Below are positions 9,058 to 14,658 of a stretch of 14,658 bases of DNA, piece after piece. A program made the position numbers and the translations under genes. Source of the DNA: Terana coerulea (Eukaryota > Basidiomycota > Agaricomycetes > Polyporales > Phanerochaetaceae); the NCBI GenBank assembly GCA_024811115.1, contig JAKOGH010001123.1, positions 1 through 14,658 of the forward strand, in the 5' to 3' direction. Within the stretch, counting starts at the first letter, position 1. Every line of letters starts with the position of its first letter. Below the pieces are notes generated by a model. The model worked only from the letters and a program-made list of their open reading frames with translations, was not told where the DNA came from and ran no database searches.

Positions 9058-9576
9058 GTGTCCAGGCTGCCGTGATGCGTCGGGGGCGACACGATCAGTC
9101 GATGCGCTTGTGCTGCCACAGGTTTGGCGGTCGTGGTGCTTGTGGGGCGAGCGAGAGAAGGTTCTGCCAAGGAGAGGTCTGCTCCGAGGCCATCATACGA
9201 TAGATTCATGCGTTAGGTCAAGTATCGCCACAGGAGGTGACTCGTAGCGGCAAGGAAGAGCATGGCTCGGACGCAAGGATGAGCAAGCTTCTGTGGAAGA
9301 GAGACCAGACCATACTCACCAGATCCAAGCAAATTGCATCATCGGCATGCGCGGTGTCCGACTCGCACCGTGCGCGGCAGAATTGCGGCCGTTAGAACAG
9401 CGGCCGATGCAGCACCTGTGGGAACGGCGGAGGGCGTCCCGAGCTCGCGCCTTTCGAGACCCTGCGCGAGATTGATTTTTGACCGCAAATCCATGGTCTA
9501 TTCTTGTAGAGCTCTGCAGTAAGGCCATCTATTTCCGTACAGCTAAATCTGAAGGCATTACCTTCAGAGACTGTTC

Positions 9577-9819
9577 ATGTCGTCTCCATCCCAGCCTGAC
9601 CACCACCGAAATAAGTATGTAGACTCGGCGCTCTCTGCAACTCAACTCCTGCTTGACTCTTGTAAGATTGGAGTATTATCAGCCAAAATGAGAGGGATAG
9701 CTGGTTTGAGCGCTGGGACAATCAGGGGCACAAGTGAATGGCTTTGTCGAAGTCGCAAAGCAAAAAAGCAACGCCACAACGCCGAGCGTCTACTATTTTC
9801 GCCGACGATGCTACACTAG
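9577..9819 (+). CDS. Possible gene fragment with a STAND/NLR-like N-terminal helix region
   Basis: An 80-codon open frame from ATG at 9577. Residues 17-49 (ALSATQLLLDSCKIGVLSAK, then GIAGLSAGTI) look like the amphipathic helical N-terminus of many basidiomycete STAND/NLR-like proteins. It is followed by a Lys/Arg-rich segment with QRHNAERLL, the kind of helix that follows in those proteins. The frame then stops. No NACHT P-loop, repeats or later exons are found before the GH5 gene, so at most this is a fragment or first exon. The resemblance is a pattern impression, not an alignment. Confidence 0.2.
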   Translation: MSSPSQPDHHRNKYVDSALSATQLLLDSCKIGVLSAKMRGIAGLSAGTIRGTSEWLCRSRKAKKQRHNAERLLFSPTMLH

Positions 9820-10577
9820 AGGAAAGGCGCCGAAGCACTCCTCTGAGCCTCTCCCGTTTACTCTGCGAGCACCATAAGAGGGCAGACACAAGTAACTGCG
9901 CAGGCAGCTCTCCAAGTAGATGCCGGCCTTTCACATACCACCTGACCAGAGAGTTCTCGGCGGAATGCGACCTGTCGTGAGACTGCGGGCACGCGTGCAC
10001 CACGTTCCTACTAGACTACTTCCGATAGTCCACTCCAGTGAAAGTGTCAGAACTTCCTCGCTGTACTTGACAAGTCGCAGCTATGATGACACCGCACTGT
10101 CCTCACGTTAGCCCCACACAACAGGCCAGCAGTGCCTTGTAGCAGCAAAGGCCGCAGCCTAGGAAGACTGAAATCTTGTTCGAAGACGAATTCCAGGCTG
10201 AGAGATGCGGTGAGCGTGGACAGGCTACAAAAATTGCAACACTGCCCCCGCGCGTTCTACTGTCCTAGGAATTTCGGGAAATACGATCCACCGGATGCGA
10301 GAACCACGCCAGTTTATTGCGAACAAGACAGCTCGAACTTCATAGGGTTACGCTAGGTCCAATCGGACCCACAGCCAGCGCATAGCCATCAACAGCCCCG
10401 GCATATCCAACTATTGTGTGCCCCACTCCTACGGGGCAAGGGCCGTTGATGTCCATCGGTGCGAATGCTCGCCCCGTACGTATGGCCCGACATCAGTGGG
10501 CGCTGGTAAGGTCATGCTTCGCGGCAGCGACGCCCTGACTGAAACCATGCTCTGCGAATTTTACGTAAGTCTCGCGG

Positions 10578-12333
10578 TCACGCGAGTAGAACAGCCCGGT
10601 ACAGACCAAATTCCCATAAGTTGCTGCCCCCTTTCGCCGCCGCGTGTTGTCGCGTCCTGATTTTCATCCAGGGACCCTTGAATCCGAGCTCCGGGATGGG
10701 TGCGTCAGGTGGCATCGCAGAGACGCTCTTGAAGAACAGCCATGCGTCGTCCCAACCCTGAAGGAAACCGGCGTCCAGTCGCCAATGTTCATAATTCCCA
10801 GGATATTGGGACCAGTATTCGGTATGTTGACCTAGGGGATAGTGAGTATTATGTCCGACGAGAGATGAGCTTGGCGACGTACGTAGCGCTAGATCTCGCG
10901 CATGGGTTTTGCGCACCTCCCGCTGAGGGTCGTCACGGAAGACGAGACCCCTCTCGGTAAACTGGACACGAGAAGGGAACACTCCGGCGGCAACAGCATC
11001 TCTCAGGGACCACCCCTTGTCCCCTCCATGCTCCTTCTTGTAGGTCCAGAAGAAGTACCCCGCGCAGTGTTCCTCGTAGAGCGCCAGCTGAGCCGAAATA
11101 TAATCTCGGCGCACGTCGATCTCGTTGCCTATGCCGTGTAGCGAGCCGGGGTTGAGAGCACCTGACCACTCGCCAACAATCAATGCACCACCGGCCCCTT
11201 GTACTTTCTGTGATACCCGAGAGAACATCTGAGGCGTCCCCGCGTTGGGGTCCCGGAGATTGTGGACATGCTGCGTCGCAGGCGTCCGACCGTCCTCTTG
11301 CGTGAAGCAACGGTAGAGATGGTGATCGAGCACAGTGAAGGGGATTGTGGTTGCATGGGACTCGATGAAGCCTGCGTATTGGTCTGTCTGCCAGGAATCT
11401 CCGATGTAGACTGGGATCGCGGGGTCGACTGATCGGACTGCGCGAATCGCATCTAGATACCACTTTTCCAGGGAAGGATTGTGTTGCGGTTCGTTCAGCA
11501 GCTCTATTCCCAAGACGTTGGCAAGCGGGGATCAAATGACCTGCAGAAGTTGCTCAAGTGATTGACGAGGACAGTGAGAACGTGTATCGTGTGAGCCATA
11601 TTATCCTTGTTGAAGAACCGCGGCTCCCCGACGTCCCAGCGTGAGCGTCACCATTCTGCTTGCCCGGCGCCGCATGTAGGTCTTGTGATGCTGGTCAGTC
11701 ACAGGGACCAGATACATGACTTAGACCCTCACCGATGAGTACACCCAGTCCGTGCTTGTTTGCGACCGCGATTGCGCTTGTTATTCTCTGCCATGCTCCG
11801 TGGTAGACATGATCGACGTTCGCGAAGTCGGTACCCTGGCACACGGAGGCTTCTGCGCCAGATAGGTGATAATATCCGATCTGGAGGGTAAGCTCAGCGA
11901 CGATCCGAGCACCCTATCCTCTTGCGAGCAACTCACCGGCAGCCGAACAGAGTTCAGACCCTTCGCGGCAATCCAAGCCCAGTCTTCTTCCGTGATCCAC
12001 GTATCCCAGTGGTGTTCAAGCACTTCTCTGGCTTGCGAGCCCCTTGCGACGTCGAGGTCGCTCTGCGCCGGCGGAGCCGCAGAACGGAAAGGCGCATCGG
12101 TGATCCATCGCTCAAGCACGAACCAAGATCCTATTCGTTCATCAGGTCGAGCAAGAGGTAGACAAGATGCAGTAACACTCACCAAGGTTGACACCACGGT
12201 GTTTGCGATAGCGGAAGAGGTCCTGAGCCGAAGGAAAATCCACAACGCTCGGTACTGCGACTGCTTTGCCGTCGTCGGGGTTGTGAGTACGGGAGGATAG
12301 ATGGCTCTTCAAAGTGTTGGCCAGCTTGTGCAT
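10578..12333 (-). CDS. GH5 glucan beta-glucosidase-like hydrolase, 5 exons, two apparent frameshifts
   Basis: Glycoside hydrolase family 5, similar to fungal glucan 1,3-beta-glucosidases that trim beta-1,3-glucan. Exons on the minus strand: 12333-12183, 12130-11937, 11880-11733, 11681-10883, 10831-10578; about 515 residues with both frame breaks repaired. Seen in order: RGVNLGSWFVLERWI (about 47-61), VRLPIGYY, LIDLHAAPGKQNGD (about 163-176), acid/base Glu229 in IELLNEPQ, DHHLYRCF, nucleophile Glu336 in VGEWSGAL, YFFWTYKKE, and WSQYPGNYEHWR near the C-terminus. There is no signal peptide: the N-terminus is polar, so this is more like the intracellular group (for example yeast YBR056W) than secreted Exg1 enzymes. 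The frame slips by one base in two places in exon 4, at four-base G/C runs. The last intron (51 nt) is open in frame. Confidence 0.9.
10832..10882 (-). other. GH5 last intron: 51 nt, stop-free
   Basis: GTACGT...CCCTAG splits an Arg codon between the ARDLAL segment and QHTEYWSQYPG. It has no in-frame stop, so it could be read through as 17 Ser/His-rich residues. The clean splice signals and the conserved flanks favour an intron. Confidence 0.6.
11527..11530 (-). other. Probable 1-nt deletion in a C run (GH5 exon 4)
   Basis: Minus strand TTTGATCCCCGCTTGCCAACG passes from one open frame to another just before VLGIELLNEP. With five Cs it reads SFDPPLANVLGIELLNEP, fitting the family. No splice pair removes the problem, because no AG acceptor lies between the slip and the NEP motif. 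Confidence 0.75.
11626..11629 (-). other. Probable 1-nt deletion in a G run (GH5 exon 4)
   Basis: Minus strand GGGACGTCGGGGAGCCGCGG. As written, the frame after DLHAAPGKQNGD becomes Ser/Arg-rich and meets a stop. With five Gs it continues TSGEPRFFNKDNMAHT into a plausible helix. The context CGGGGAG is the same as at the SDR lesion. Confidence 0.75.
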
Positions 12334-14658
12334 GATGGTAGACAGGAGTCAAGTTCTTCGCAGCTGGGATTGGTGCTCTGCGGCATGATATTCAGAAGGA
12401 TGACGTCGACGAGTGAGCCAAGACCGTGTTTGTAGCTGCCATCCAAACTCTGTCCACACGAATTTTCTAATGCATTGGTGTATTTCGGAAAGGTTTGGCC
12501 GCATATATGGGATAAATGTACAAAAATGACCTTGTGGGTTGGTCCCATTCAGTACGGATTGCGTCGCAAGACATAGGGATGCACACTCACCATATCTACA
12601 AGTACAAACAAACAGACTTCACAGCTTCGGGAAAATACCTCCTGGCGACTGCTGAGACACACGTACGCATAAGTGTAGGATGGGTGGGAGAGCGAAGAGG
12701 CGTCTGTAACCCAGGACTGAGGTGGTCGAGGTCGAAGTAAGGCCCGAAGGTGGGCGCTTCTCGATTGCGTACGAGCGGCAACACGGCGTGGGAAAACCCA
12801 AAAATGTATCTCGCCGCCGTCAAACAAAGCGACCGTCGCAACCACTACAACACTCGTCTGCTTCACAATTCATAACAGACCTCTCGCTCGTATCGCATGT
12901 CTGGCACCCATACTGCACGTCTACGTGCACGTCTATTCCTCGCGCTGAAGCTTTAAAACCCATCCCTGTTGGCGAAAACTCCTGCCGGGACACAAATGGT
13001 GTACCGCCTGTTCGCCGCGAGCTACGATGGTCTTTCGACTACTGCTCTTTACGCACCCATGCATGAGGAGCGTGCTTCACAACAAACACTGATGCGCATG
13101 TTCTCCGCCTGCTTTCGCTCGCTTCGATCGTGATGCCTTTTCATCAAATTTTCTGCACCATTACCTGTCCTCGTCGTCTCGGACACCTGAACCACCTGCC
13201 CGACCCGTCTTGCCTGCCTTTCTACTCATGCCGAATACAGAAGAATGCACACCTGCTCCCCCATGGTGGATATGGGTCTCCTATGCATCTAGGCGAGTGC
13301 CAACAATGTCTACGGCTATGCATGCGGCTAACATCCGCCGTTTTTAGTACATGTCCTGCTCGACATTGATCTTTATTATGTCGTTTTTATGACACAAGCA
13401 AGTGAACAAGGGATACTTTTCGTGGGTTCGTCAGTTACCGGTTTCATCCGCTGCATATTCTATTATAGTGCAACTTGTCAGGTCTACGGGAACGCTGCAC
13501 GAACATGAGGATGCGCAAAATCAGGGCCGTCAATTATTTCACCCATGCGGTGTTCGCTCCTCGTGCCGTTCCAAAGCTGGCTCAAGCCTTTGGCAAGAGC
13601 TGACACCAATCTTGGGGCTTCGCCATTTTGCACCTACCGCATGCATACTCCATCTCGAAGGAAAGCCAGATGCATACATTGTGGTCTCGGGAGACAACTT
13701 TACGCCGGTGTCGTACGCTACTCAAGCCAGAAGGTATGGAACGTGACTTTGCTCGTGAGGTGCATCTCGCGATGAAGGGCTTTCCGCATGATCTGAAACA
13801 GGGCCTAGCCTGCGAGGGAGACGGCAGACGTTCATGTCACATGAAAGGCGTAACTGAAGGATTTCTATCAGCGTACGGGTTCTCTGAGAGCAGCCTCTGA
13901 ATGCATCTCGGAGTGCTCCATGGCCCGATATTCTTGACGGGCGACGGAAGGTAAGTCTGTACCACACCTCTCGACATGGCCTGTCGATTGTTGATTGTGA
14001 ATTCGTTTGGCCTTAGCGGCCCGGGAGGATACGAGGTGTATATGTGCCGCAGGTGACCTCAGTGAAGCACAAGTGTTCCAGGGATTGCCCAGCTGGTACG
14101 ACTATGGAACTTCAGCTTCCTTGTCGTAGTTCGCCGCAAGTTCGCCGCCCACAGCGTCGCATGACTTACGATCGTCGCTTTTCGTCACAGCGCTGAAGCG
14201 GACGTCCAGATACCACTCAAAGCACGTTTTTGGGGTGCTACGGACCACAGAACATCAAAATTGAACCTCACAACTGTTTGCCATCGCGCGTTGGAGCTTC
14301 GCATTGGCAAGTCTAGACCAGCTTTTTCACATCGTGCCCAAGTTGTCCGCCTCCCCTACGCTTGCAGTGCCGGCATGTCTCCACACCGTTCGAGACCCTT
14401 TTCCAGTTGCCACGGGTCCAGACTATCGCTAACACCGTCTCCCGTTACTCCACTTCTGTTTCGCGTAGCTGAACTGCGATGCGGGCTGGTCCATGTTGCC
14501 AGCTGGTAGCTCCCGGCGGAGCTCGTCGAAGAACCAGCAAGCTTTTACCTAGTGAATGGCGGATGTGGCGGTATCATCAGTTGACGTATCTGTACGCTGC
14601 AGCATCAGTAGCGTTTGGCAGTTTCTGCAGCGAGGCGTTGGATTCCTCCAAACTGCAT
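12334..14658. other. Upstream region of GH5 and unassigned right end
   Basis: About 2.3 kb without a supported gene. A TATA-like CATATATG at 12502-12509 lies about 170 nt before the GH5 start; an ATG inside it would open an upstream frame of about 45 codons that closes before the GH5 ATG. Around 13505-13903 on the plus strand one frame is open except for a single stop, and a neighbouring frame (about 13590-13740) also looks protein-like, but I recognise no family. The last 600 bases are C/T-rich with short frames only. No tRNA, rRNA or transposon ends are seen. Confidence 0.35.

Larger units (their letters stand above)
8998..10577. other. Interval between caspase B and the GH5 gene
   Basis: About 1.6 kb. 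The left end is the caspase B promoter (TATA-like box at 9051-9057). The right end is the GH5 3' flank. In the middle a plus-strand stretch at 9577-9819 has a protein-like N-terminus and is listed separately. Other short frames show no family motif. Confidence 0.4.

Noticed and set aside
8870..9247. Plus-strand open frame of 125 codons
   Set aside because: It is mostly antisense to caspase B exon 1 and its promoter, with no family resemblance.
10933..11535. Minus-strand open frame of 200 codons in a second frame
   Set aside because: It overlaps the GH5 coding frame, which carries both catalytic motifs; the Arg/Ser/Pro-rich product is a frame shadow.
14380..14400. TTCGAGAC, T-loop-like string of a tRNA
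   Set aside because: No matching acceptor stem, D-arm or anticodon arm could be found around it.
1..14658. CRISPR array or prokaryotic operon structure
   Set aside because: No regularly spaced repeats; dense GT-AG introns and TATA-like boxes show a fungal nuclear genome.

Overview
The window looks like genomic DNA of a filamentous fungus, most likely a basidiomycete (Agaricomycete). The coding segments are broken by many short introns of about 49-70 nt with GT...AG ends, and the protein families (MYND finger, p20 caspase, GH5 glucanase with RGVNLGSWFVLERW, YxxxK dehydrogenase) are typical of that group. Five genes can be supported. All lie on the minus strand, so transcription runs right to left; they are separate genes, not an operon.

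Right to left: a GH5 glucan beta-glucosidase-like gene (12333-10578, 5 exons); a caspase/metacaspase-like gene, 'B' (8997-7290, 12 exons); its paralogue 'A' (5441-3502, 12 exons); a MYND zinc-finger gene (2606-1576, 3 exons); and a short-chain dehydrogenase/reductase (1274-164, 3 exons). No whole gene is convincing in the long gaps at 2607-3501, 5442-7289, 8998-10577 and 12334-14658. One plus-strand open stretch at 9577-9819 could be a fragment with a STAND/NLR-like N-terminal helix region, but this is weak.

The most interesting content is the caspase pair. Both genes have 12 exons with the same intron phases, except for one frame problem in B, and exons 2, 3, 4, 5, 6 and 9 have identical lengths (61, 63, 122, 51, 37 and 63 nt). 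Both keep the His/Cys dyad. In both, intron 2 lies directly before the catalytic-histidine motif, is exactly 51 nt long and has no in-frame stop, so retaining it would insert 17 residues beside the active site.

The second notable feature is a set of single-base frame breaks. The SDR gene (once) and the GH5 gene (twice) each need one extra G/C in a four-base G/C run to restore family motifs, and caspase B is also one base out. These may be homopolymer errors in the assembly or real lesions. Exon boundaries were read by hand from splice signals, family motifs and the A/B comparison; none has transcript support.
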